Assembly (NCBI GenBank): GCA_002205965.3
Contig: NADL03000471.1
Span: 496,001 to 560,000, forward strand
DNA from: Kappaphycus alvarezii
Taxonomy: Eukaryota; Rhodophyta; Florideophyceae; Gigartinales; Solieriaceae
Direction: 5' to 3'
DNA: 64,000 nt
A model generated the notes under the pieces. That model saw nothing but the letters and a program-made list of their open reading frames with translations. It made no database searches and was not told where the DNA came from. The translations under genes and the position numbers were made by a program. Positions within the stretch are counted from its first letter, which is position 1; each line of letters begins with the position of its first letter. Below are positions 49,801 through 60,660 of the stretch, piece after piece.

Positions 49801-50188
49801 TGTCGGTGAGACAGTACTGTACGTTTTTAGAATGGGTGCTACAGCACGGTGGCTTGGCAACGGCAAGCATGTCACTGTAATTCACTGCCGTTGTCGATTC
49901 GAATTGTGAAAAATACACCGAAGGGGCATGAACACAATGGCTGCAAGTTTGGGGATGTGGATAGAAGTGCACACTACGGCTGCAAGTGGAAAACGAAAAA
50001 AAGGACAACAAGAAGGAACGAATAAACTTTTATCTGTGACTACGACAGTGTAACTGTAACGCCTCGTCTACCGCGCGAGGTACGCTTACTGGCTCATTGA
50101 GCGATGAGTTGCAGTATGAACTGGTTCTACGTCAAGTACGTAACAAAGTTTATGCTCAGGGATGAAATGAATCCCACTCTAACCGACA
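49801..50188 (+). repeat. 3' LTR of Copia 3
   Basis: Begins TGTCGGTGAGACAG, ends ACTCTAACCGACA. A short G-rich tract (GGCATGGCGGGG) just before it may serve as the polypurine tract. Confidence 0.9.
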
Positions 50189-50364
50189 ATGACAGTCATG
50201 GAGCCGTTTGTGGAACAGTCCATTTATAGCGTGCATTCGCCGATTTTGGAATTGGTCCGTATTGGAGGACAATTCTGCTATATTTTCAGAAATTAGTACT
50301 CAAGAAACTATGCAATTCGTACAGCTCATTTACTGCGACTCTATGCGGATATGCAGTACTGTAC

Positions 50365-51000
50365 GTGTCATTCGTAATTCCAATCGAAGCTATACAGTAC
50401 CACCTCTTAACCTCTGCCATCCGCAAGACGCACAGCTCTCTGGACCAGTCCCTCCTCCCCGACCACCTCCAACTCGAGCCCCTGCTCGCCCGTATCCAAA
50501 CGGCGAGCCCCCCGCAAGGCGTCCAATCAGCAATCACCACTGCCATTCACGAGCAACGCCTCCAAGCATACCTAACCTCTCCCCCGCAACATGAAACTGC
50601 AGCCCAACGCCTAGCGGGAATCTTAGCTGCCGAACACGCTCTGCCAACTCCCCTTTCCTCACGCTCCCGGACTCACGCAGCTCCACTCGAGTCTCCCACG
50701 AGATCTGAACGTATATGGTCCTACTGCGCCTCGGCATCCCGATCCTTAGTGGCCTCAACCGGTGCTCTCGATGTCTGCTCTCCCAAGCTCGCTCCCCTTG
50801 CCTCCTTGACCCGCTTGACAGACATTCCACTCACTTCCCAAGTATGGAAGGATTTCTCCGCACAAACACCTACGGAACAAGCTGCTCTCCCTGCTTCGGT
50901 ACCCATCTGCAATGCTCAATCCCACCCTCGAGTACAACTTCCCCACAGAAAAACACCTCCCACCCCAAGAGCGTCGCAGAATGAACATTTGAATCACTAA
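50365..51000 (+). CDS. RT thumb region of copy G
   Basis: The coherent part runs to about 50720: YHLLTSAIRKTHSSLDQSLL, RLAGILAAEHALP and SERIWSYC. After that the true frame is 50715-50984 (LLRLGIPILSGLNRCSRC). The catalytic RT part is missing through 5' truncation. Confidence 0.45.
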   Translation: MSFVIPIEAIQYHLLTSAIRKTHSSLDQSLLPDHLQLEPLLARIQTASPPQGVQSAITTAIHEQRLQAYLTSPPQHETAAQRLAGILAAEHALPTPLSSRSRTHAAPLESPTRSERIWSYCASASRSLVASTGALDVCSPKLAPLASLTRLTDIPLTSQVWKDFSAQTPTEQAALPASVPICNAQSHPRVQLPHRKTPPTPRASQNEHLNH

Positions 51001-51002
51001 CT

Positions 51003-51330
51003 ACGAATTCTCTCCTCGTTTCTGCGCAATAGATTTCCTTGTCGCAAGTCCGTACACAGCTGCCGCCATCCCCCATGTCCGCAAGATCTCAGGCGACGCC
51101 ACTTCCCCTGTGCAGAACCAGAAGAGGGCACGCTACGCAGACCTTTGCGAAACAATACACGTTGACTCCTTCCCCTCGGGTTTGATACACACGGGGCACT
51201 GGGCTCCTCTGCTCCACACGCGCTCGGGAAGATCGCCGCAATCTTTTCAACAAGACGCGGCAGTACCGCTGCCGTCGAATACGACCGCCTGGTCACTACC
51301 CTCTCCTCCCTCGTTCTGCAGCTGACGGCC
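51003..51330 (+). pseudogene. Endonuclease domain of copy G
   Basis: Read from the codon after TCACTAAC: FCAIDFLVASPYTAAAIP, with the catalytic Asp in the second motif, then NQKRARYADLCETIHVDSF, matching AERKKHRHYG in copy B. The final part is less clear. Confidence 0.45.
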
Positions 51331-51654
51331 CACGCCGTATCTCGCCGTGCTTTGTCCTCAAATCACCTGATGCCTGAGTGACCCTGCTCGGTTTAGTGAA
51401 AATTTAATAAAAGCGTTTGTTTGTCATACAGTAGAACACAATAATGTGTACAACTGTAAGTTGTGAAATGTATTATTGAATGTACACTCCAGAAACATTA
51501 TAAGTAAATATTATTATATTATTCTGAGGAGTGATGAAATACGGATCAGCATGGTTATATAAATAAATAATAACTACTTATAAAGTTTACGCTAACCAAG
51601 GAAAGCATTATTAAAGAGACGGAATAATGGAAATGCCAACAATTTATTGTTGTA

Positions 51655-51945
51655 CTATAAATGTTTTGCAAGTCTTTTCTTCGCAGCTTTCTTTTGCTCT
51701 AAACGGTTTCTAATTATCCACCTGAATTCTTTTAGAGTCCTCGGTAAGAAGAAATGTTCGCCATAGCGCTCGGCGCGGTCTTGAGTTTTCGACCTAGATA
51801 TTGCATCCATCCAGGATCTTCTTCGAGCTTGCTGTGCATCTTCTTGCGCTCTTTTTAACTCCCTATTCAACTCTTTTTCTGCTTTTTCTGCTTTTTCTTC
51901 ACGCCTCTTTGCTTCCAGAGACTTCAGCAGTGCAATAACATCCAA
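51655..51945 (-). CDS. Coiled-coil C-terminal part of pogo/Tigger-like element
   Basis: 97 residues: LLKSLEAKRREEKAEKAEKE, strongly Lys/Glu-rich and coiled-coil-like, then LPRTLKEFRWIIRNRLEQ. It lies directly downstream of the DDE region, in a different frame, with coherent sequence between (LGLPKLNIVAGLGVRK). I take it as the protein's C-terminal tail. Confidence 0.4.
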   Translation of the reverse strand: MDVIALLKSLEAKRREEKAEKAEKELNRELKRAQEDAQQARRRSWMDAISRSKTQDRAERYGEHFFLPRTLKEFRWIIRNRLEQKKAAKKRLAKHL

Positions 51946-52199
51946 ACGTTATACTTTACTACAAATTGTACTGTCAACAAATCCAGCGTTCAATTTACGG
52001 TCAGGAGGGCCTTCCCGCATCATTCGAACAGTATTCATCCTTTTCGTCTGAATAACTTCGCTGACAGGTATCATTTCCTGACACCGAGCTGACTTTCGAA
52101 CACCTAATCCTGCAACAATATTCAACTTGGGAAGCCCAAGGCCAGCCTGTTTAAACCCGTCAATGATATTTTTTGCAGAGTAGCCTTATTAAATCCTAC

Positions 52200-52520
52200 T
52201 TAAATTGAATCCAAAACATTTCTTCCATGCAATTTTGACAACCCTGTGGACAACTGACAACCATATGTTAACGAAACTTTCATGACGGCTACATTCGCAT
52301 AATGCGTGAAAGGCCCAAAAAAGGATACATACAAAGGTTGCAAGCGGTCGCTAGTATGTGCTGGCAACGCAATGGTCGCAATTTGCGCCCTTTTTATCTC
52401 CTCAATTGCACTTGACAGTAAATGGGAGCGACATGCGTCAAAGAATAAATCAACCCATTCTTCAACCGAATGTAAAGCTCGAACAGATTCGATGCAGCGC
52501 CAAACCCATTCACGGAACAC
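52200..52520 (-). CDS. DDE transposase C-terminal catalytic part (pogo/Tigger)
   Basis: VDLFFDACRSHL carries the second catalytic Asp and LPAHTSDRLQPLYVSFFGP the conserved segment before the third acidic residue. It is in the same frame as 52584-53315 and separated only by stops, one of which (TGA about 52563) falls where a Trp would read GGW. Confidence 0.6.
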   Translation of the reverse strand: MFREWVWRCIESVRALHSVEEWVDLFFDACRSHLLSSAIEEIKRAQIATIALPAHTSDRLQPLYVSFFGPFTHYANVAVMKVSLTYGCQLSTGLSKLHGRNVLDSI

Positions 52521-52583
52521 GTTTCCATCGAAACTGCCAACGTCACGTTTCCAAAATGAAACTCAGCCTCCAGGTATCAAATT

Positions 52584-53315
52584 TTACACCCTCTCAGTAC
52601 ATATTCCATCACTTAGTCTTGGTTTTTGAATACCCTTGAAAACTGCGGCAGGAGCCATGCATTCGCTGGTACCACTCACTCTCAACAGAACAGATATGCG
52701 GTCCCCGTACTGAAAACTAACTCTGGGCCAAGTCGCGTTAACTCCAACAGATGTGACTGCACGCTTCCCCTTCTTTCCAAATAAATACCGCCAAGGAGAA
52801 AAGCCTGTTTCATCCGGATTGTAGGCTTGACGAGGGGCCTTGATTATGTAAGTCCTGTAAAACAACTCAACTTGAGCAAAAAAGCTAGTTAATGTTTCAG
52901 CATTAAAACATTGAATACGGAGCTGACCCACAGGAGGAGCAACGTAGGAGCTAAGCTTATCAGAATTGCTCTTCAGAAAACTGCGAAGCCAGAAAAGGGA
53001 GAATTTAGCCTGACACATGCATGCAGATGCTTTCCCATTCATTGCAAATTCATCACAGTACTGTCGTGCAATGTTGCACAAGTCCTCATTTTCCAAAAAT
53101 GGCTCTTTTTCAAGTCTAAGGGAAACTCGAGCGACAATTTCTTTCTTTTGTTCCAACGAGAAAACTGTGGAAAGGTTCGGCTTTCCGAGGTAGTAAAGAA
53201 AGAACCATTCTTGTTTTTCCTTGTCTGTGGTTCTGCCCGTTTGCTCCAGCGCGGCAAACTTGATTTGGAAATCTTGAAGAGTCCATTGTCTGTGATGGCA
53301 AAGACGCTCCGACAA
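52584..53315 (-). CDS. pogo/Tigger-like transposase, N-terminal and first catalytic part
   Basis: 243 residues. LSTVFSLEQKKEIVARVSL lies in the CENP-B/HTH region. YNPDETGFSPWRYLFGKKG contains the first catalytic Asp (NPDETGF) and VGVNATWPRVSFQ follows. The N-terminal HTH-like sequence ITDNGLFKISKSSLPRWSKR is one frame off (53039-53407), indicating a frameshift near 53.2 kb. It would cut and paste DNA into TA sites by family knowledge. Confidence 0.65.
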   Translation of the reverse strand: MSERLCHHRQWTLQDFQIKFAALEQTGRTTDKEKQEWFFLYYLGKPNLSTVFSLEQKKEIVARVSLRLEKEPFLENEDLCNIARQYCDEFAMNGKASACMCQAKFSLFWLRSFLKSNSDKLSSYVAPPVGQLRIQCFNAETLTSFFAQVELFYRTYIIKAPRQAYNPDETGFSPWRYLFGKKGKRAVTSVGVNATWPRVSFQYGDRISVLLRVSGTSECMAPAAVFKGIQKPRLSDGICTERV

Positions 53316-53439
53316 GATTCATCCGCCCGGACTCTTTCCGGTGCTTCGGGCAAGGCACTGTGGGCCTTAATCGACATTTGCTTCGTCACAAAAGGGGAAT
53401 GTGTCATTGCTGCGTTCAGATGTGTATCTGAATTTTGAA

Positions 53440-54150
53440 GGTGAAGGGATCAAAGAACGAGAGACCAATAGATGGAGTCTTGTCTATTAGGGATCAAAGA
53501 TGAATTTAACCAATGGATACAGTTGGATGACTGCTTCATGTTGGTGATCGGAATATTCATTTATTGCAAATTTTTTATAGGGCTATTTTTTATTGCCAGT
53601 TTCCCGGTAAAACTGTTCGAAAGCGCAAGTTAGGCCATTTGGGCCCTATTTATCCAATTGGAACCCTTGTGTTTCCATTTATCATGATAATGACTCCATT
53701 GTAAATATTCTCGCCAGATTTCGTGTTCTAAGTATGGTTTGTTCCAGAACTACGCGCTTCCAAAGATAGGTGACTTGCAAGGAAGAGAAAAATTTTTTCG
53801 AAATTGTCGGAAATTTGTTTTACGTTTTAGGGTTTTTTACCGGGAATGTTTTTTTACTGTCCCACGAACAGCTTTTGCACTGTTACAGTGGTTATCGCCT
53901 GTTTTATCTACTATTCTACAGCTATCTAACGGCTATAAAAATTAGCCCTCACTACCCGATCGGGGCGCGGTGAGGGAGGCCGAGTTTTGGACCGTCCTAG
54001 TGACTCGCTCTATTAAATAACCAACTACGGGACTGCAATGGCATATCCGGGGATTTTTGTACCCGTTCACTGTGGCTACCCTTTATCAATCCCCGTTGCT
54101 GACATTACGCATACTACAGTTATGGCCCAGAGAAGGACTTAGAGAAAGGT
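53440..54150. other. AT-rich spacer with a short hairpin
   Basis: No coding signal. CCTCACTACCCGATCGG...GTGAGG at about 53949-53977 forms a short inverted repeat. It might include part of the Copia 2 LTR, but no matching right-hand copy was found. Confidence 0.3.
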
Positions 54151-54159
54151 ATAGATATG

Positions 54160-55330
54160 ATAAATCCTCCGGTTTTTGAATTTGACCAAGACCCCTCATC
54201 ATGGAGAAAGATCGTTGCAAGTTGAGATGACTTAATAGCAACTACAGCTGAGTAAGGAGAAAATAAAATCAACAAAACGATATTCCACACACTTAGACAT
54301 CATTTATATGATTGAGGTCCTCGTCAATCCCAGAAGAGTCTCTTAGGTGAAGCGCAAGAGCACAGAAGGATTGAATACAAGCGGGAAAACCAAGTTAAGG
54401 TTGTGCAAGAGCTTGTAGACCTAATCACATAAAGACGCTCCTATCTCCGTTGTTAGACGCTTTATTGACTCTTTCGACATGGTCAACTATTGTAAGCGAA
54501 AGAATAATGAGCATTTGAACCGCTGTATATCAAGGTTTCGCGAACTCGCCGCCGAGTATCTAATGAAAGCTTATCAATCAGTCAATCTTAAATCGGAGAA
54601 GTACTGGCAATAAACCTTCTTAATAGCGCCTATCTCTCAGAATCATCCTTTACCAATGCCAAGCTCCGACTTATTGGAATGGCAGAGGAATGATGCAAGG
54701 GATCGGAATGTGCTGAGAAAAGATTCTCTTTGACATTGGAAGAGGCACAGAGGATATTCTTGAGTACCAAGAAGCTTTCTGTTTCGATTACGAAGGCCTC
54801 GGAGTTTTAGTCGTACTCGAAAACTCCCGATCAGGAAGTTGACTGTTTGGCTCAATGATATGTGTCAAGATGCCAAGCTCATCTTCTATAATATCAAGAA
54901 ACTAAACGAAACTCGAAATGTAGCTAATTCCATTGCATTTTCTGGTCTTTGTTGCATCCTAAGTCTCAATATCAGGGTGGACGTACTCCGCTCTCTTGCC
55001 CAGACTACCAAAAGAACTGAAAAACCTTTTATCGAAGGCTCAGATTGAGTATGTAGTTTACCACAAAGTTAGAAGTTTCTTCGGAAGTCGAGAAAATGGT
55101 AAATGAGAGTAAAGGATCAGAAAACAGTCAAATAAACTTGCTTTCAACGGAAAGAAGCGATAGATTTATGGTAAAGATGACGAAAATCACAGATACAATC
55201 GGGATACAAAACGGAAGAAGTCAAACGGCACTGGCGAAACTTTTCGGAGAAGCTCGCATGGACTGTGGGAAGAAGGAACACAAACGCAGAGACTTGAAAT
55301 ACAAGCATCCAAGCTTGCTACTTTGAAAAT
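54160..55330 (+). pseudogene. Gag region of Copia 2
   Basis: FEFDQDPSSWRKIVAS opens the region. RFRELAAEYLMKAYQSVNL (about 54533) is the Copia gag signature. RMDCGKKEHKRRDL (about 55257) resembles a degenerate CCHC knuckle. Stops are frequent. Confidence 0.5.
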
Positions 55331-55845
55331 CAGAGAGCTATTTTAACATTAGAGAAGCCAAAGATCGCTATGACGAAGATTACGAAAAAAACAGAGCACT
55401 TGAAAACATCAACGGGTATTTTCGTCCGGGCTCCAAGCATTCCAAATGCAAAGGAGAGTGGTAAGCGGAATCCCTAGCAAGTCTGATTTGATACCCATGC
55501 ACGACGACCCGAATCCAACTTTGGACGAGGGTTGCCACCGATTCGTAGGAGGAATTAAGTCAGAAGTTGCGCTGCCTTCAGCGATGTGCATCGAATTCAA
55601 GTTAAAGCCTGTAAATTGTTAGCTTTTTTACCATAGTTATAGACCGAAATGCAGCGATGCAGAGCTCACATTCGGCATATTGAGACTACCTCCTGAATAT
55701 TTGAAAGGGCATAAAATCTTTATTCCGTTCTACACCTCTTCTACTTGAAAATTGTGTTTTGAGCAAATCGGATGTGCTCAATTTTCTTACAACACGTATT
55801 ATTATTTTAACCCCAGGTGTAATAGAATGATAGGATTGCAAAATC

Positions 55846-56649
55846 GTGATTCCGACCTATTTTACTGAAGTTAGAGAAACTCAAAATAATACTCATGTTA
55901 TTATGAACCAAATATCCAAATTCCAAACCTACCTTGGGACCCAGCGGGAATTGCTTGGGACCAATAGAGTCTCGGTTGACGAAAGTACGAAAAAATCCCG
56001 CTTCATGGGAAATCTGCGAAAGAGTTCCTTCAAAAATTCATCTGTACTCGTATTTTCCTCCAAGGACATGAAGAATCTCTACAAACAGGTCGGAGTTCTT
56101 TCTTCACACTTAGAGAAATCCCACAGAGCATTTGTGGAAAGTTGCTGTAGCTGCAAAGTGACGGGACATCCGCTCAATATTCGCAAGGTATCTTTGAAAA
56201 ATCCACTTAGAACCTTTAACGATGACATTCAAATCGATTTCATGCACGTGGTTGAATTGTCGAAGCACCCAATACTCCGCATGAAAAAAACCTGGCTTCT
56301 TGCTTCTGCAACGCATCTGTTGTGTCGACAAGAGATAAGGAAGAAGCTGGAAGATTCTTTGAAACTCACTGGATCGCACTTAATGGAGCTCATGAATAAG
56401 TATCGTTTAATCAGGATTTTGACAATGATGGTTTTTGCAAAACGTTGCAAAAAAATGTCATCAAACCGAAGCCCTTTTTTGCGAGGAGACATAGCAAGAT
56501 TTCTTCAGAAGAAAATAAAACTTCATTCTATGTCAAATTTCATTGCGTGTTCTCAAAGATGCAGTGCACGAACGCTACACAAATGGTACTTCGTTTACGG
56601 TTCAAGAAATCATCTCAAGAGCCGTACTTGCAACGAACCTCCTTCGTAG
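55846..56649 (+). CDS. Integrase zinc region and core of Copia 2
   Basis: 267 residues: HLEKSHRAFVESCCSCKVTG (zinc residues) and FNDDIQIDFMHVVELSKHPI (first catalytic Asp in IDF). After ~56445 the adjoining frame 56445-56864 takes over (IKPKPFFARRHSKISSEENK, ATHRTFSKLLESRSPN). The missing segment between the frames hides the other catalytic residues. Confidence 0.55.
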   Translation: MIPTYFTEVRETQNNTHVIMNQISKFQTYLGTQRELLGTNRVSVDESTKKSRFMGNLRKSSFKNSSVLVFSSKDMKNLYKQVGVLSSHLEKSHRAFVESCCSCKVTGHPLNIRKVSLKNPLRTFNDDIQIDFMHVVELSKHPILRMKKTWLLASATHLLCRQEIRKKLEDSLKLTGSHLMELMNKYRLIRILTMMVFAKRCKKMSSNRSPFLRGDIARFLQKKIKLHSMSNFIACSQRCSARTLHKWYFVYGSRNHLKSRTCNEPPS

Positions 56650-57247
56650 AAATAGTCGCGTCAGTGCCAGAACTTGAAAGAGGATACACTCCATCTATTA
56701 TCGGTCTGCCACTGATGCCAGTGGACTCCGAGCTAACTGACGCACATCATGAGGAAGCTACGCACCGAACGTTTTCAAAGCTGTTGGAATCTCGATCGCC
56801 CAATACAATTCCGTCAAATTTTTTGACGAGAGGAACTACAGTGTACTTCTTTTTGAAGCAATAAAAACACGTTATTTGGAATCTGATTTGCGTCCAAAAC
56901 GCAAAAAAATATTTCGTCTAGCTCACTCGGAGGAAATACGGAACCGGGAAACGGCTGAAAGTCGCGTACGAGGACATATAGCTATACCGCTCTTCATCCC
57001 TTCTGCAACAGTTGGACAGTATCGGGCATTCAGAACAAGAACAGGGCAGTCGGATCCTGTTAGATGAAGAAGGTGCATCTGTTTCTACTGCACCTATCCT
57101 GTCTTCTTCTAAACCAAGACCAATACCAGATATTGAACTATCTCGAAGCCAAGCGGTCAATGAAGAGAATAGTTCCTCATCGTTCTCGAGTCGTATAGAT
57201 GAAATACAGAAAATCGGATAATCTTTCCGTATTCGTGTTCGTTCCTT

Positions 57248-57906
57248 GTGACTAAGAACAATTTCATTCAGGCTACGTTCAAGGACGTCGTTTTTGACAT
57301 AAGTAAAAATATTCCAGCCAGCCGAACGGACAAAGATGTTGGAACTAGCCCTGTTGTGAATGCTATGAAGCGCCCACAAGAGTTGAAGTCACAGAAGCAA
57401 ATAATATTTCGGAAAAAGGGAAATGCAATTTTTTATAAGCCTGTGACGGAAACTAAGATCGTTTCAATCTCGCCAAGGTGGCCGATTGATGAATCCATAA
57501 AGAATTAAAAGTCTAATTACCAAGACAAGAAAGCGTACGAGGAAGTTATTATTCGAAGCCTACAAGGAGATGCAAATATTACATTTTCGCATTGTTTTTC
57601 CAAGTCAAAATTGACGGAGAATCAGACAAATTGAAACTGAAATGCAGATCGGTTTCAAAAGGAAACAGGGATAAGGAGAAGAATTTCAACAGTGAGGACT
57701 CATCAACGGCTCAGTTTCCTGTTATACGGGCTCTTATTTCTGCCGCAGCGATACTTCGATTTTCCTTGGAGACGATAGACATCTCTGGCGCTTTCCTCCG
57801 ATCCGGGCCGTTGAATCGCAACGTATATGCCCGCTTACCAAAAGTCTGTACAAAGAACAGCTTCTTCGTGTGGAAGCTGCTCGTCCCCGTCTATGGCCTT
57901 GTGTAA
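57248..57906 (+). pseudogene. Reverse transcriptase of Copia 2
   Basis: Two open pieces (57248-57508, 57592-57906) joined by a stop at 57506 and a short gap. They include FPVIRALISAAAILRFSLET and IDISGAFLRSGPLNRNVYA, motif A with its Asp, and VWKLLVPVYGLV. IDDFLLAGNAQK at about 58020 is the YxDD-equivalent, in another frame. Confidence 0.6.
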
Positions 57907-58559
57907 TCAGACCGGCTATGGATATCCAGCAGTGGACTTCAATGCGTTCCTGCAAAGCCGTAACTATTCTTGTAACGTGATCCATCGGGAAATTTGCTTC
58001 TCATTTTCGCTAGAGTTATAGATGATTTCCTACTTGCCGGTAACGCACAAAAGATTTAATATTTCCGTGATGCGATTTACGACCGATTCAAAGTCAGCGA
58101 TTCGCTCTCGGTCGAACCTAGTCTTCAAAAGACTCCATATTCTTCACGAAGCAGACCTCAGCATCACCGTTTCGATAAAGGATTACATGGACATCGTTGA
58201 AAAAATCCCATTACAGTGTGCGAAGAGGAATGATCAATGTGCTAAATGCTCACCGGATGAAATTAAGTCATTCCAAACACTTTCTGGACAGCTCAATTAG
58301 TTCACAAATGGGTTTCTCAGCCCTGTGGTCTTTGTATCAATTACGTTGCAGCAATGAGCCTCCGATCTGAGAGTGCAACACTTGAGTGAAGCCCATTGCG
58401 CTTTCTATGAAATTCGATAGCTCTTTTCGGTTCTCACGTATCGAGTGCCTTCTAATCATAACGCCAGTAGCAACTATGCGGCTTACTAAGCCTTCCCTGA
58501 CGTAAGCAAGGGAAATCTCCATACGGCCAAACGGGCTATTTCTCGCAAATTTTCTTTCT

Positions 58560-59013
58560 TAATTCCAAATATTCCACGCTCTCGACTGGCACAGCTCTAA
58601 GCAGACTCGAGTCTACTTTTCGTCTGTGGGTCGTGGATACTTGCAGCGGCAGTGTCAGCTGATAGGCCTGAACTCATGCCGTACAACTTATCGAAGATTT
58701 ATGTCGCTGATTGTTCCTTGTCGCTTATCTTGGCGGCTGAATCACATGGACTCTACCCGACAATCACCACTCTTCACGAAGTTATTGATTACAGGCTACG
58801 TCCAACATTCGAAAGGTTGGGAGACTAATTTAAGTCAGGGGAGATCGCCGTTATGCAGTGGATAAAAGGAACGAGCAACATCGCTGATGCCTTGACAAAC
58901 AGGAACCTTGAAAATTTTCGCAAACTCAATGAGACTTTTGCTATTGGCCTCTTTGACTCTGGAATTCTTTATGAAGCCGAGAGAGTCGAGAAATATCGAG
59001 AATTTGACGTATA
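58560..59013 (+). pseudogene. RNase H remnant of Copia 2
   Basis: The end reads SGEIAVMQWIKGTSNIADAL and TNRNLENFRKLNETF, the Copia RNase H terminus. The earlier half is in other frames. This marks the 3' coding limit of the element. Confidence 0.55.
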
Positions 59014-59169
59014 AAGTAGAAAAGATCGCTTGCTTAAAGAGGTTTAGCACACTATAGATGCACGCACTCAACACTAATAACTTCTGGCTTTGTCCTGTTC
59101 CATTTCGGATTACGAATACTCTTCTTCCAACTTGGATCTGCCTTTCCGAAGCCTATGTAAACGTGGTTA

Positions 59170-59620
59170 CAGTTGATACGGTGTACGACTGGTGCCATGC
59201 AGATGCCTCCTTCAAGCTTGTTGCACTGTATTCATGGAACCTGTGCAGTATTTTTCACTTTTACTCTATCTAAAACCATGGAACTTGGGATAATTGAAAG
59301 CACTCCCACCAATTGGCTATCTTTTATTTTATTTGTCAGTTACTCGAAGTGCAATCTCCTCCTCGTCCTTGGTTCGAAGCTGAACCCTAAAGTTGGACAC
59401 GCGTCCACGGAACTTGGCAACCTTCCATCCTCGCCATCGCTAGCATCTACCGCCTCGTCGCCGATTTTTCTTTGTTGTCGGAATTCGGTCGCGGGACCCT
59501 CGGCTGACCCATTCACGCTCTCGTCGTATGGCGAATCGGGGAGGGATACTCGCGGTCGTGCTGTACGGGGGTATGCTGGTCAAATTTTGGGCCGGTTGCG
59601 CTTACAAAAGTGACATCTAC
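59170..59620 (+). pseudogene. Possible Gypsy-like RT fragment
   Basis: The 146-residue frame 59173-59613 contains MELGIIESTPTNWLSFILFV, resembling the start of gypsy RTs (xLExGVIxxSxSxWASPxVxV). The rest is not recognisable. Weak support. Confidence 0.25.
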
Positions 59621-60149
59621 AGTGTCATATACGGGATAATTGCTGTCAAACCAGCAAATGGGGAAACCCTGATCATTTCGAGGAGGTGAAAGGGGTGGTG
59701 TCCGAGTGCAGGCGTGGGCATTTGCAAGGTCTGGGGTTTTAAAGGGAAAACGTGGAGACAAATACATGCCTGATGGGCGCTCTGGCTGAAGATAAACCAC
59801 GAATACCGAAGGAGATAGGAGGTTGTATGTACTGTACTATGTACCTCTGGCCGGATCAATATCGAGCGCCACTGTGCAGTGTGCAACATAGCCATCATTA
59901 CTGACATCAAAACTTTTCTTTATTTTTTTTTACAAGATGCCACATAATTTTCGTTCTGGACCGAATCAAAGGCATTCGTTTGGTGCAATGTACTGTGTTT
60001 TGCACGACCAACGTTTAATTTCAATTTAATCGGTCTACACACCGTTTTTTACGTTTCGTATTATTTCGTTCAATAATTTTTAGTAATTGGGCCCTTTACG
60101 GTATGAGGACCTTTTCAGCCCACTCGGAGGGTATGTTACAAAGTGTTAC

Positions 60150-60160
60150 CAGGGTTGGGG
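60150..60160 (+). repeat. hAT terminal inverted repeat, left
   Basis: CAGGGTTGGGG, exact inverse of 63409-63419. Confidence 0.85.
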
Positions 60161-60403
60161 AGGACATGTCAAAATTGCATGTCAAAATTTCATGTACCTG
60201 GTACATGAAACATTACAGTATTATTTGTTCCCTCGGTACGTCGGTACAACGGTGCATATGAATGATTTTTAATTGGACAAAGCCGAAGTACATAAAACAT
60301 ATAATAATTTTTGAGGGACGGTACAAGAGCATTAAAAATTTCCGATGTACCAGGTACATTTCAGAAAATTTTTTGAAAAAAGACAGTACAAGGGTACATG
60401 ATG

Positions 60404-60530
60404 ATAACTTTATGGCATCAGTAAAACAGGTGTCCGCACATGAGAAACTTTACTTCATTGAGTATCTATCGTGTACACTGCAGGACTGACTATACGGCTA
60501 AGAACTAACCGGATGTTCCACGTAGGCACA
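60404..60530 (-). mobile_element. Non-LTR 3' tail remnant inside the hAT element
   Basis: Shares TAACTTTATGGCATCAGTA and the block ending CTAAGAACTAACCGG with the 3' end of copy D. Only the tail is present, so this is either a very short insertion or tail sequence picked up by the transposon. Confidence 0.45.
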
Positions 60531-60589
60531 TGTACCAGGTACAAGTATAAAACGGGTATATTTCCGCATGTACCAGTAACTGACCCAGA

Positions 60590-60660
60590 CCATGTGGTCT
60601 AATGGTGGAAACAGGGTTGGTTCCAGGAGAGAACGTGAGTTCGATTCCTGAGAGTGCATC
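60590..60660 (+). other. tRNA-like segment (possible SINE head)
   Basis: TGGTCTAATGG is a full match to the polymerase III A-box consensus, and GAGTTCGATTCC about 35 bp later is a near match to the B box. Stems do not pair into a cloverleaf, so it is not a functional tRNA gene. A tRNA-derived SINE up to about 60840 is possible. Confidence 0.35.

Larger units (their letters stand above)
43556..50188 (+). mobile_element. Copia-type LTR retrotransposon 3, structurally complete
   Basis: Two LTRs of 387/388 bp start TGTCGGTGA and end ACCGACA, so they have 7 bp terminal inverted repeats. The flanks ATAAC and ATGAC are a likely 5 bp target duplication with one change. Inside, plus strand: unassigned ORFs, gag with zinc knuckle, protease, integrase, RT, RNase H, the Copia order. 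By eye the LTRs differ at roughly 15 positions, mostly transitions, so this is an old but recognisable insertion. Confidence 0.9.
50340..51510 (+). mobile_element. Non-LTR retrotransposon copy G, 5'-truncated
   Basis: Plus strand: RT thumb end, zinc region, endonuclease and a 3' tail (TGTACACTCCAGAAAC, AAGTAAATA). Frames change at least twice. It is closest to copy B, sharing LRLGIxxxxxxxRCxxC. It starts with a TACTGTAC unit near 50352. Confidence 0.6.
51655..53410 (-). mobile_element. pogo/Tigger-type DNA transposon remnant
   Basis: The minus strand gives an N-terminal helix-turn-helix-like region, a CENP-B-type region and a DDE transposase in pogo order. I could not find terminal inverted repeats, so limits are those of the coding signal. 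Confidence 0.6.
54160..59013 (+). mobile_element. Copia-type LTR retrotransposon 2, decayed
   Basis: Plus strand pieces in order: gag with zinc knuckle, integrase, RT, RNase H. Frames change repeatedly. The LTRs are not recognisable to me. It is AT-rich and of a different lineage from Copia 3, as the RT motifs differ. Confidence 0.65.

Noticed and set aside
60590..60660. A functional tRNA gene
   Set aside because: Good box motifs but no cloverleaf; more likely a SINE head.
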